From positions 1,453,001 to 1,517,000 of the forward strand of contig JABAKD010000025.1 in NCBI GenBank assembly GCA_012845835.1: a stretch of DNA of 64,000 bases, given 5' to 3'. The stretch comes from Undaria pinnatifida (lineage: Eukaryota > Sar > Phaeophyceae > Laminariales > Alariaceae). Below are positions 54,467-64,000 of the stretch, one piece after another; the stretch's first letter is position 1, and each line of letters begins with the position of its first letter. A program made the position numbers and the translations under genes. Below the pieces are notes generated by a model. That model had not been told where the DNA came from, ran no database searches, and saw nothing but the letters and a program-made list of their open reading frames with translations.

Positions 54467-55456
54467 TTGGTGGACACAAAAGCACTTACGGTGACGGCGC
54501 CGCCACATAAGCGCGTCAAGCTGCGATTGCTTTTAGGGGAGTGGCCCCCGACTCGCACCTATGCTTCAGCGAGGCAGGTGTCGCAGCTGGCGGGTTTCCT
54601 CATGCACATTTGTTTTGCCGTTCGTCCCGGGTCTTTCTTCGTGCATTGTTTGTTGGCTTCGGTTGGGATGCCGCGCATCGCTGCCGGTGATCACTTCGCT
54701 GGCCGAATGGCCAATCCGGGGCGGCGTGTTGCCCTTGGGCCCGAGTTCCATGCGGATCTCGGATTTTGGCGGTGGTTTGTTGACAAAGGTGTTGACGCGC
54801 GCGGCGGGGTGCTGTCGGCGCCGATGTATCATCTGCTGGAACGCCCGGCACAACGTACGTTGTTCTCGGACGCGTCAAAAACCGCCGTCAGGGGATGTTG
54901 TCTCGAAACCGGTGTTTACTGGCGCTATGATCTCACAACCCAGGAACCGTCACGGTTTTGCGGCTCGAGTAAGTCCGTCCGCGGCGTGGAAGACTTATCT
55001 ATCAACGTGCTTGAACTTTTGGGCATGGTTGTGTCGGCATTTGTCCTAGTGTCTTCGTGTGCCGATCGACCATCAGCGACGGGAGATTGTACTTTGTTGC
55101 GAGGAGATAACGAGGCCGCCGTGCATTGGGTGCGGCGGTGTCGAGGGGGGCTGGAACCGCGTTCCGGTGCCCTCATGCGTCTCCTTGGCCTTCTCGAAGT
55201 GTCATCCGGGTGACATTTCGAGGCAACGCATATGAGTGGTATCCACAACACTGCCGCCGACGGTATCTCTCGCTGGGATCGCGGCTCCTTTCTTGATAAT
55301 ATGCGCGCCGTTCGACCCAACATCCCGTGGCAGGTTCGGGAACTGGGGACCATCAGCATTTCTCTATGTACTCCGGTGTTTGCCTCGGACTCATGCGACA
55401 CGCCTTTCTGGCCTCGACTGAACGAGCTTATTTGGGGCATTTGGGAGCATGGGTAG
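54467..55456 (+). pseudogene. RT C-terminus and RNase H of the recombinase retrotransposon
   Basis: The RT connection (KRVKLRLLLGEWPPTRTYAS, then ARQVSQLAGFLMHICFAV) is followed by RNase H with TLFSDASKTAVRG (Asp), LSINVLELLGMVV (Glu), LLRGDNEAAVHWV (Asp) and, after a TGA at 55211, HNTAADGISRWD (final Asp) in the same frame. The enzyme degrades RNA in RNA-DNA hybrids during replication. The single in-frame stop lies between the third and fourth catalytic residues. Confidence 0.82.
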
Positions 55457-56415
55457 ACGTTCGGGTACGTTCTGGTGTTCCCGTCTTTCTTGATCGCGGC
55501 GTTGACGACATGACCAACGTGTGGCATTTTTTGGAATACGTAGCGTACGCGTTTGCTACCAGGAAACTGCGGTCGGCGACCATCGAAAGCCATATGTCGG
55601 TCATCAAGTTTTTTCATCGCATTTCACGCGGTTTCGAGCTCGACACAACTCACCCCGTCATCGCGAGCGCCCTCAAAGGTGCGGCGCGATCGCATGCCGA
55701 AGTGGGTAGTCAGGCGACCGTGCGTCGGCCCGTGTCGTGGGCTATATGGCCTACTGGCGAAACTTTGATCCACGCTTGGCGTAACGGGGGGCGCGTGTTG
55801 TGGCTCGCGTTGTGTGCGTCGTTTTGTTTCTTGACCCGTGCGTCCGAAATGATCGCGGAAACCCGGTCGCATATCCACGAAACGTATTGTTTAGGGCAAG
55901 CAGACGTGGATTTCTTTCGCGGTAGGGCACAGTTGCGGGTGGCGCTATGGTCGAGAGCCGACCGCGTCGAGGTTCGACTTCGTGGGTCTAAGGGCGACCA
56001 GTTGCGCAAAGGGGCGGTTATTTTGCGCGTGCGGGCGGGTTCACCGAGGCCCGTGGGGGGCGGGGGCGGTGCTGTCGATCTTATGCACGAGTTGATGTCT
56101 TGTTATTTGTGTTTGCCCTCGTCGGCTCCCCTCGTGGCAGATGGTCCATGTGAACGAAGCAACAAGCGACGGTAGCCCTGCGAGAAGTGGTTGCGTTGGC
56201 GGGCGGGCGGGCGGATGAGTACGCTCTGGACTCCCTTAGGATTGGGGGCGCGACGCACTTATCAGCAGGGAGTGCCTCTCCAGAGGGATGGCCGGTGGGC
56301 GTCTGATGCTTATAAAGCGTACGTTCGTAGCCACGGCAAGGATGCCAGCCTGGTAGCAAATGTAATGACCAAGGTGGAGATGGATAAACGGGATCCAGCC
56401 GGAGCAGGGTACTGA
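55327..56415 (+). pseudogene. Tyrosine recombinase of the DIRS-order element
   Basis: The frame 55327-56175 has an N-terminal core-binding part (STERAYLGHLGAWVDVRV, IESHMSVIKFFHRI), then the catalytic domain with Arg in CFLTRASEMIAE and Lys in RLRGSKGDQLRKG. Beyond the stop, another frame at about 56215 reads ALDSLRIGGATHLSAG, the H-x-x-R box with Asp where His is expected. A third frame, starting near 56305, has the Tyr-bearing RWASDAYKAYVRSHG. The enzyme would integrate circular DNA intermediates. The lost His and two frame shifts disable it. Confidence 0.85.
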
Positions 56416-56608
56416 TTGGGGGCAAGTCAACTCCATTTCAAAGCTGGAGGGGTAGACGTCGACGCAACCACTTCAGCTAGTACGCAACCTTATCATTTTT
56501 GCCAGGCGGATAGAACAGGAGAAGTTGGATCTAGACGTGCGCATCCTAGGGGTGCAGCAAAGGGGGTAGGGGAGTTTCGCGTCCATAAGCTGAGCGAAAT
56601 ACCATTAT

Positions 56609-56787
56609 TGGAGGCCGGCGTCGAAAGCTCGACATTACCAGTTGGGATGAACCCTGACTCAGGGTTACGGACGATAGCGTGGGGCTGCTGTTGGAGCAGC
56701 CGCGGGTGGCTGCCCCTCTCTCCTCCCCCCGTGCTCCGAGCGGGGGTTGCGCAATAATATGATACAACTTCGAAAGCAAAATACAAA
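56609..56787 (+). repeat. Split direct repeat B1
   Basis: 179 bp from TGGAGGCCGGCGTCGAAAGC to GAAAGCAAAATACAAA, equal in length to B2 at 57657-57835. Confidence 0.92.
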
Positions 56788-57020
56788 GCGTATTATTATC
56801 GAGGCACGAGAAAGTAAGGGTTTTGTATGTACGGAAGACGTTTGGGGTTATTGCTCGTTGACCAGTGAGATCAACGCGGGTGGTAACTTGTACTTGTCCT
56901 GGTATAGCAAAGGGAACCTTGGATCAGTCTGTCTGGTTGCTGACTAGCAAGCGAAGCACGCAAAGAAGAGAGAAGCATCGTCAGCGAGACAGGTTCAAGG
57001 TGTGATAGACTGGCTGATTT
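56788..57020 (+). repeat. Split direct repeat A2
   Basis: Copy of A1 directly joined to the B1 end with no intervening base. Confidence 0.92.
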
Positions 57021-57656
57021 CCCACCCACTCGCCCGCGCGTTTGAGCGATTCAGTGGAGGGGGAATGAGGCGGTCGCAGCAACGCGGGCAGAATGTTCGT
57101 TGCTGTTAGCTACACGTACCTAGGGGGCGGTTTGCAGCCGCCCGGGTGTCGTAGGTTGAGCGTTTGGATTTATTCTATATGTGGTGCTCGGGGTCGCTGT
57201 TTATGTCATCAGAGTGGCGCGCACGTCTCCAAGCTGGAGGTGCGCCCTTTTCCGTCGGGAAGCTGCATTGTGCAATGCAGGCGTTCGTGCGATGTCGGTT
57301 TGCTTACCGTGCTTCGCGAACATGCACGCATGTCTCCACGCTGGAGGTGCGTCCATTCTTCCTCGTATGGAATTTGCACTATGCTGTGCAGATGTTGTGT
57401 GATGACGGGTGCTAATAAGCAGGCGCAGTGGTTTGGTCCCACACTTAGCTCGGTATTAGCGCAATCTGAAACTGCAGGAGAGAAAGTTGTCCGTAATAGT
57501 GTTGCTTGGCCGCGGAGTACATATGTTAAGTGGCATTAATTATATATTATGGGTGCTCCTCTAGTACACTATATTTGCGTTAGATGTGTCGTTTGTGCGC
57601 TTGTGCTGAGTACCACAGTGCAGTAATATGTGCTTATTTTTTTCGAGTCTTTCAGG

Positions 57657-57835
57657 TGGAGGCTGGCGTCGAAAGCTCGACATTGCCAGTTGGGATGGAA
57701 CTTGACTCAGGGTTACGGACGATAGTGTGGGGCTGCTGTTGGAGAAGCCGCGGGGGCCTGCCCCTCTCTCCGCCCCCCGTGCTCCGAGCGGGGGGTGCGC
57801 AATAATATTATACAACTTCGAAAGCAAAATACAAA
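57657..57835 (+). repeat. Split direct repeat B2 (right end of the element)
   Basis: Copy of B1. The next base, 57836, resumes the satellite unit interrupted at 51076. Confidence 0.92.
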
Positions 57836-58310
57836 TTACTATTTCGTACATGCCAAGAATTATTAGAACCTTCCTTTTTTTGGTTCACTATGCACCATCA
57901 TACAGCAGTAGGTCGCAGGCTCATTAGCTCAGGTCAGCACAGCAACACACCGCAGCGCTGGCTCAGTAACGCAGCGCTGGGCAGTGCCGTGCGGTACCGT
58001 CAGGTGTCGTGCCCTGCGATACGGTGCTATTCGGTGCTGTGCCGTGCGGCGTGCTTTGCTTAACTTACTATTTCGTACATGCCAGCCAGGTAGCATTTGA
58101 AGTATGATATCATGTCAGGTACCGGTACTACGATTAATACACCTGGTCCAGGTTTGTTGATACTACTACAGGACATTGATTAGCAACAAAAAATGAACGT
58201 CCAGCAGCTCTGCCCAGCTACAGCTCAACAGCGCAGCGCCGTGGTGTCGTGCGGTACCGTGCCTTTCGGCCCTGCGGTGCGGTGCGGTGATGGGCGGTGC
58301 TTTCTTTCAA
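57836..58310 (+). repeat. Roughly 235-bp satellite, right part, diverged
   Basis: The array resumes mid-unit at 57836 (TTACTATTTCGTACATGCC). One full unit runs to about 58063, then degraded units with GCAGCGCCGTGGTGTCGTGC-like sequence to about 58310. Confidence 0.82.
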
Positions 58311-59225
58311 ACATACAGCACCAGGTTTCACGCAAAATGTACCAGGTACCACAGGTGCCGGTGTGCACGTGTATAGCTGATAGAACACGTCTATGTACTT
58401 TCTTCATTCGATTGTCCTCTCTAGGTAATGGTTTTGGGTCCGCAAATTTCACCGATACTGCCGATCAGAAGGTGGCATCGCCAACAAGCACACAACACGG
58501 TACAGGCCGATCAGCTCTGCACAAGCAGCTTTTGACATTTTCAAATAGCTATTCGCACTAAATCATGGGCCTCTCATTTCGATCTCCTTTTCATGTAGTG
58601 GTGTACATCCTTGCGCGAGCGTGGTGGGCGGCGCCGACCCCCGCTGAGCGGAGCCCATGTAGCTGCTATGTGTACGTTAAGGCGCCCCTTCGCTATGAGA
58701 ATAGACCCGTGACGCATGTTGAATTTGGAGTAATTTCTCCGTGATGATGGCCCTTTATCTTGCTGCTTGCGTTGTAGCATGACAACAGTTTAGGCCTTGA
58801 TGTACGTGTAGTGGCGTGGCAGCAGTTGAACATACTTCAAAAGCAAAAACGCGACAACAATTGCGTGAACATGAATACTCTGTTTCTCCGAGTTTGACAG
58901 CCGCTTCTAGCGTGATAGCGTCAAGGCCGTAGTTGGAGATGCCCCGTGCGGACTGAAGGTGATCCCCCTGTCGCTAGACTGAGTAGTCGGTTTGCCAACG
59001 ATCTTGCTGTACATTAGCACGTGGTAGCTTGAATAAACGGTTTTACTGGCGAGATCGTGGGAATGATTGCGTAAAATTAAACTCCTTATCTTCTACACTC
59101 ATGATACAGAGCTAGCAACCTTTTTACCTGCTTCTCGCGTGGAGCCTGACGGCAGTCTCCTCTCGCGAATATTCCAAAATGTACTTGGCGTACGTATCAT
59201 AGATGTGATACCTCTGCTGTATGGA
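58311..59225. other. Region without a recognised gene
   Basis: Unique-looking sequence between the satellite and the large inverted repeat. There is no ORF with a motif. Confidence 0.4.
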
Positions 59226-59309
59226 GGCTGATCTTCAAGGAACTTTTCCTCTGCACTTGAGAAAATGGAAGGGGAGGGAGGGGGGGGGGGGGGAGGGGAG
59301 AGGCGGGGG

Positions 59310-61680
59310 GAAGGCTGAGCGCGACTCCACGAACGTATTCTTGGCGGCGTTCATCTAAGCCCAAAGCCGCCAACTCGCTGGGACGAGGGTACGTCGAGCC
59401 GTTGCTCGCGGAGAACGCGCGAATCACGGAGGTGCCAACCGATTCCGACTGCCGTACAGCAGCAATACTCCTTCACACAAACCGCCTCTACTTGCTTTCT
59501 TTAGATGCGATGACGTACGGTAGTTGCTTACTTCATATCTATACACCGTGGCGCCCCCTCCTTCCCCACCATCCGCACCAACGTCTAGACCTAGCACCAT
59601 GCGTGTATCAAACACCTACATGTACGCGCTTTGAAGATGTTGGTGAAAACACCCTTTCTGCCCCCCCCCCCTCCCCCTCCCTCACACCAACCGCCTCTAG
59701 TTGCTTTTTTAGATGCGCTGACGTACGGTAGTTGCTTACTTTATATCTATACACCGTGGCGCCCCCTCATTCCCCACCACCCGCACCATCGTCTAGACCT
59801 AGCACCATACCTATAGCAAACCCCTGCATGTATGCGCCCTATAGATGTTGATTGAAAAATCCTCCCTCCCCCCCCTCCCCCCCCCCCCCCCCTCCCCCCC
59901 CCTCCCCCCCTCCCCCCTTCCCCCCGCCCCACCCCCCCCCACCCTCTCCCCCTCCCCCCGCCCCTCCTCCCCCCCTCCCCCCGCCCCTCCTCCCCCCCTC
60001 CCCCCCCCTCCCCCCCCCTTGGTTGAAAAACCCTTTCCCCCCCCCCTCCCCCCCCCCCTCCCCCCCCTCCCCCCCCCCCTCCCCCCCCTACCCCCCCCCC
60101 TCCCCCCCCTACTCCCCCCGTCATCCCCCCCCCTCCCCCCCCCTCCCCCCCCCAATCCCCCCCCCTCCCCCCCCCCCTCCCCCCCCCCGCCTCTCCCCCC
60201 CCCCTCCCCCCCCCCGCCTCCCCCCCGCTCTCTCGCCGTCGCCTCCCCCCTCCCTCCCCCCCCCCTTCCCCCCCGCCCTTCCCCCCCTCCCCCCTCCCAT
60301 TCAGCCCCCGCATTAGGAATGTTTCCTCTGCACTTGAGAAAATGGAAGGGGAGGGGGGGGGGGGGGATGGGGGGGGCGGGGAGGGGGCGGAGGGGGGGGG
60401 GAGGGGGGGGGGTAGCGTGGGTTGGCTGGAAGGGGGGGCAGGATGGGCAAGGGGGGGGGGGGAAAGGGGGGGGTAGGGGGGGGTCGAGAGGGGGGGCGGG
60501 GGGAGGGGGCGGAGGGGGGGGGGAGGGGGGGGGGGGCGGGGGTTGTCTGGATGGGGGGGCAGGATGGGGAGGGGGGGGGGAGGGGGGGGGGAGCGGGGGG
60601 CAGAAGGGGGGGGGGAGGGGGAGGAGGAAGGGGGGAGGGAGGAGGGGGGGGGGAGGAGGGGGGGCAGGCGTGGGGGGGAGGGGTGTGTGTGAGGGGGGGG
60701 GGAGGGGGGGGGGGGAGAGGGGGAGGGGGGGGGGAGAGGGGGGGTGGGAGGGGGGGGTGGGGGTGGGGGGAGGGGGGGGGGAGGTGGGGGGTGGAAGGGG
60801 GCGGGGGGAGGGGGGGGGGGGAGGGGGGGGGGGGAGGGGGGGGGGAGGGGGGGGGGTAGGGGGGGGGTAGGGGGGGGGTAGGGGGGGCGTAGGGGGGGGG
60901 GTAGGGGGGGGGTAGGGGGGGGGGGAGGGGGGGGGGGGGGGGGGGAGGGGGGGGGGGGGGGGGAGGGGGGGGAGGGGGAGGGGGGGGGGAGGGGGGAGGG
61001 GGGGGGGAGGGGGGGGGAGGGGGGAGGGGGGGGGGGAGGGGGGGGGAGGGGGGGGGAGGGGGGAGGGGGGGGGGGGAGGGGGGGGGGGGGAAGGTTTTTT
61101 TCACCAACATTTATAGGACGCATACATGGAGGGGTTTGCGATACGCATGGTGCTAGGTCTAGGCGATGGTGCGGGTGGTGGGGAAGGAGGGGGCGCCACG
61201 GTGTATAGGTAGTAAGTAGGCAATTTCAGTACGTCAGCGCATCTAAAAAGCAACTAGAGGCGGTTGGTGTGAGGCAGGGCGGGGGGGGCGGGGGCGGAGG
61301 GGGGGGGGGGGGCAGAAACGTTTTTTTTAACCAACATCTTCAGGGCGCATACATGTAGGGGTTTGCTATACGCGTAGTGCTAGGTCTAGGCTATGGTGCG
61401 GGTGGTGGAGAAGGAGGGGGCGCCACGGTGTATAGATATGAAGTAAGCAACTACCGTACGTCATCGCATCTAAAAAAAGCAACTAGAGGCGGTTGGTGTG
61501 AAGGAGTACTGCTGCTGTACGGTAGTCGATATCGGTTGGCACCTCTGTGCCTCGCACTTTCTCCGCGAGCAACGGCTCGACGTACCCTCGTCCCAGCGGG
61601 TTGGCGGCTTTGGGCTTGGCCGAACGCCGCCAAAGCTACGTTCGTGGAGGTGCACTCAGCCGAGACGCCAAAGTTACAGC
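59310..61680. repeat. Large inverted repeat around a C-rich/G-rich core
   Basis: The left arm 59310-59860 and right arm 61100-61680 are inverted copies. Both contain CCAAAGCCGCCAAC, GGGACGAGGGTACGTCGAGC, GAGGTGCCAACCGAT and GTACGGTAGTTGCTTAC in complementary order. Each arm is itself two sub-units built on ACACCGTGGCGCCCCCTC and CTAGACCTAGCACCAT. Between them, 59865-60300 is almost pure C/T and 60345-61090 almost pure G/A. Confidence 0.85.
59865..61090. repeat. Polypyrimidine tract switching to polypurine tract
   Basis: C-runs broken by single T (59865-60300) meet G-runs broken by single A (60345-61090) across the short unique switch CATTAGGAATGTTTCCTCTG-CACTTGAGAAAATGG. The same switch sequence sits next to a G-run at 59240-59310. 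Such tracts can form triplexes or G-quadruplexes and are difficult to assemble, so lengths may be inexact. Long Pro/Gly-coding frames here are not genes. Confidence 0.85.
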
Positions 61681-61839
61681 AGGCGCAGCCGTTATTGGCA
61701 GCATGGGATCGATAACGCGCGCTGCTGCCGTCGTGTGATACACGCTGCTGGTGAGCGAAACTAGGAATGCGCCACGCTGACTTCTGCGAGAAGCAACAAC
61801 AGCAGTGATAGCCAAGCAAGCGTCAGCGCCTTGTATAAC

Positions 61840-62155
61840 CGGTCGCCCCGGTGGCGTATCAGGTTATTATCCTCGAGCCTGGTATAGATCAATTTCGTCA
61901 GTTCGAGCCCCGCCGAGTGCATACTCGTATAAATTCGTTGGGACTTTTTCTTGTGCACAAATTGACTTGCGGAAAGCGCGAGAGCGTAAATTAGCAACAC
62001 TCGATGAAAATCGACGAGCAGTGGGATTGCTGAACCCTATACGCGATAAAAATTGGAGGCAAGAATCGGGGGGAAGACGGGACGACACCTGTGACCACGG
62101 ATTGTCCAGAAGCTGGGAAATTCGATTGAAAGGGGAGAAAAAAAAAAAAAAATGG
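61840..62155 (+). mobile_element. tRNA-derived SINE, copy 2, with A-tail
   Basis: Pol III box A TGGCGTATCAGG at 61852-61863 fits TRGYNNANNNGG; box B AGTTCGAGCCC at 61900-61910 differs from consensus in its first base. The body matches copy 1 at 30.9 kb, and the end runs into an A14 tract at about 62138. A retroposed tRNA-headed element is the best reading; it is not a functional tRNA. Confidence 0.72.
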
Positions 62156-62244
62156 TAGTGCAGAGTGTGGTACGTGGTATGGGTGTGTAGGCGTGTGGGT
62201 GTGTTTGATGGTGGGATGAGCGATGCGACGGGTTAAAAAAACAC

Positions 62245-62405
62245 GTGTTGAACTTTTTCGACTGAGTTTTCGACTGTAGGATCAAGTCGAAAAAGTCGTG
62301 TTTTTCGACTGGTGGATCCGCCAGTCGGAATTATTATTCTTAGTCGAAAAAAGTTGAGTCGAAAAAGCCTTTTTTTGACTGACAAATCCGACTATATAAA
62401 AAATG
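62245..62405. repeat. Cluster of TTTTTCGACT inverted repeats
   Basis: At least seven copies of (T)nCGACT or AGTCG(A)n alternate in orientation. Clear hairpins are ACTTTTTCGACT (62252-62263) with AGTCGAAAAAGT (62285-62296), and CGACTGGTGGATCCGCCAGTCG (62306-62327, one mismatch). It could be a foldback element or a MITE with internal repeats. Confidence 0.75.
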
Positions 62406-62423
62406 CCAGAAGTAAGTGGCCTT

Positions 62424-62653
62424 AGACCAACTATTCTGGGAAATATTTTCATCAATTATTTCTCTCTTTAACAGGGGATCTCTGACGCCAAATATGAAAA
62501 CCATCCACTACAATGGGACCGGAAGTCATCGTTATAATAGACCAACTCTTATGGGAAATATTTACGGATTTATTTCTCTCTTTATCAACAGCGATCTCCG
62601 ACGCAAAAAATAAAAACCATCTACAATGGGACCATAAATCATCGTTATTTTGT
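62424..62653 (+). repeat. 115-bp tandem duplication
   Basis: Units start AGACCAACT at 62424 and 62539 and share GGGAAATATTT, TTATTTCTCTCTTTA, GATCTC(T/C)GACGC, AAAACCATC and ACAATGGGACC blocks. No coding frame persists. Confidence 0.8.
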
Positions 62654-63435
62654 TATTTCTGGGTTCAGAAATAATCGAGGCCAGAAATCAGCAGACCTGG
62701 TGCTTTCTGAGCCCAAAAATAACAGCTCTTCCAACCTCTCAGAACTGGGATGTTTTTGCTTTTTGATCCTACCTCGTACCAAATATCACATGTCACCACT
62801 GCCTACTCTGTACTATTAATATGATACCTGTCTGCTGTGCACGTCGTCCATCACCCACAAAAAACCACAAATACACATACGACAGCACACCGCGCTTGTT
62901 GAGTGTGAGACAGAGCTTCGTCCTCACACAAACGTGACAGCAGCTGCAGCACCACCACCATGAAAACCACCACACTGCAGCAGCCCAGCAGCACCACAGC
63001 AGCAGCACCGCAGCGCCACAGCAGCACTACAGCGGCATAGACAGCAGCAGAGGCGGTGGTGACCTAACGTCGCGGGCAACAGTGTACGTGCCAGCTTTTC
63101 AACAATAAAGAAAGGCAAACGGCAAAACAAGACCTACCAATTCAACATAAAACCACTTTCCAAAGATGAGAAGCCATAGACTAGTCCAATGGACACCCCT
63201 TATTTCTTTTTTCTGATGCAGTTATTTCTGCAGCCTCAAAACTACAAAAATAATGGCCAGAAAAATCGCTCAGAGAATCACATACAGAGGATGATAGAGC
63301 ACCAATTTGTTTTTGTCCGCCATACCGGCACGCAACTGGCATCCTTCGGTTAAGTACCACTATTAATGGTACGAGTATCCTTATTATATACACTAGACTA
63401 ATACGCTATCCTTATTATATATTCTAGTGGGTAAA
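62654..63435. other. Region without a recognised gene
   Basis: CAGCAG/CACCAC-rich sequence at 62935-63060 and AT-rich repeats (ATCCTTATTATATA twice, 63370-63425). No gene or element ends. Confidence 0.4.
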
Positions 63436-64000
63436 AATGTTATTTGCGACACCGGTGTCGCAAAGAAGCCCCTTATTTGCGACACCACGCTGCGTTGGCG
63501 GCAGATACCCCAGACTGTCTCCAAACTACCTGGGGTGTGTCGGCATGGCGTAAGGCTACCATTGAAGCTATCGCTCAGTCAGCCAAAACGGGCCAGTACT
63601 CGAGGAGATATGTGGTATCTTGGGGCAACCGACCAATGTTCAGACCGTGTCGCAAATAAGCTATGTGCAACACGGTGTCGCAAATAAGGGGCTTATTTGC
63701 GACACCACGCTGTGTTCTCGGCAGACAACTCAGATTGACTCCTAACTACCTGGGGCGTGTCGGCATGACATGAGGCTACCATTGAAGCTATCACTCGGCC
63801 AAAACGGGCCAGTACTCGAGCAGATATGTGATATCTTGGGGCAACCGACCAAAGTTCAGACCGTGTCGCAAATAAGCAGTTTTACGACACGGTGTCGCAA
63901 ATAAGCCCCTTGTTTGCGATACCCCGCTGTGTTCTCGGCAGACATCTCAGATTGATTCCTAACTACCAAGGGTGTGTTGGCATGGCGTAAGGCTGCCATT
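63436..64000 (+). repeat. Roughly 218-bp tandem repeat with palindromic junctions, cut by window end
   Basis: Units start CTTATTTGCGACACC(A/C)CGCTG at 63472, 63692 and 63909 (spacings 220 and 217). At each junction the sequence folds: GGTGTCGCAAATAAG (63674-63688), GGG, CTTATTTGCGACACC (63692-63706) is perfect, and TTTGCGACACCGGTGTCGCAAA lies near 63444. Between junctions each unit shares CTACCTGGGG(C/T)GTGTCGGCA and GGCCAGTACTCGAG. The array continues past the window. Confidence 0.88.

Larger units (their letters stand above)
51077..57835 (+). mobile_element. Tyrosine-recombinase retrotransposon with split direct repeats
   Basis: The structure is A1 (51077-51308), coding region, B1 (56609-56787), A2 (56788-57020), unique spacer, B2 (57657-57835). 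B1 and A2 abut exactly, so their junction equals the joined outer ends of the element. This A1-ORFs-B1-A2-B2 order is the split direct repeat arrangement of PAT/Ngaro-type members of the DIRS order. The order gag-like, RT, RNase H, tyrosine recombinase agrees. It is inserted in a satellite unit without target duplication, as expected for recombinase-mediated integration. All ORFs have stops or frame breaks. Confidence 0.9.

Noticed and set aside
59747..61123. 458-codon minus-strand Pro/Gly-rich frame and plus-strand counterparts up to 341 codons
   Set aside because: They result from long C/G runs broken by single T/A. Every frame is open and no signal peptide, domain or splice signal exists.
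1..64000. CRISPR array, phage or bacterial defence system
   Set aside because: Repeats here are satellites or transposon ends without uniform spacers, and introns plus eukaryotic retroelements indicate a nuclear genome.

Overview
This window reads as nuclear DNA of a brown-alga-like eukaryote (Phaeophyceae or a close stramenopile). The evidence is one intron-rich host gene with GTGAGT-type donors and C/T-rich acceptors, encoding a beta-helix/EGF-like ectodomain fused to a multi-pass membrane C-terminus. I recall that architecture as expanded in brown algae. The rest is gene-poor and packed with transposons and satellites. The assignment is inference; no organism-specific marker is visible. 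I see no bacterial operon, rRNA gene, intact tRNA gene or CRISPR array.

Layout. 1-6.3 kb: the last six exons of the membrane protein gene, whose upstream exons lie outside the window. 6.3-11.7 kb: no gene, with CATG-rich degenerate satellite and copies of a dispersed repeat. 11.73-16.34 kb: a complete pogo-type DNA transposon flanked by TA, with a three-exon transposase. 16.3-20.5 kb: old repeats, some nested. 20.6-23.2 kb: an 84-bp satellite of about 22 units with higher-order structure. 24.3-27.1 kb: a 5'-truncated LINE with reverse transcriptase and an (AC)n 3' end; a shorter copy of the same 3' end lies at 29.9-30.2 kb. 27.7-28.6 kb: two MITE-like hairpin elements. 30.9 and 61.9 kb: a tRNA-derived SINE family. 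32.4-38.5 kb: a decayed Ty1/copia element on the minus strand with both LTRs. 40.8-41.9 kb: a second CATG-rich satellite field. 44.8-48.7 kb: an LTR-like element without recognisable polymerase. 49.2-50.5 kb: possible exons of an unrecognised minus-strand gene. 50.5-58.3 kb: a roughly 235-bp satellite interrupted by a tyrosine-recombinase retrotransposon whose ends form A1-ORFs-B1-A2-B2 split direct repeats. 59.3-61.7 kb: a large inverted repeat centred on a C-rich tract that switches to a G-rich tract. 62.2-64 kb: hairpin clusters and a roughly 218-bp tandem repeat running off the end.

How it fits together. Only the first gene looks like an intact, functioning host gene. The pogo transposase is nearly intact, with one in-frame stop near its C-terminus. 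The LINE has one internal nonsense codon in the readable part. The copia and tyrosine-recombinase elements carry several frameshifts and stops. The mobile elements date one another: the recombinase element sits precisely inside a satellite unit, and a SINE-like insert splits an older dispersed repeat.
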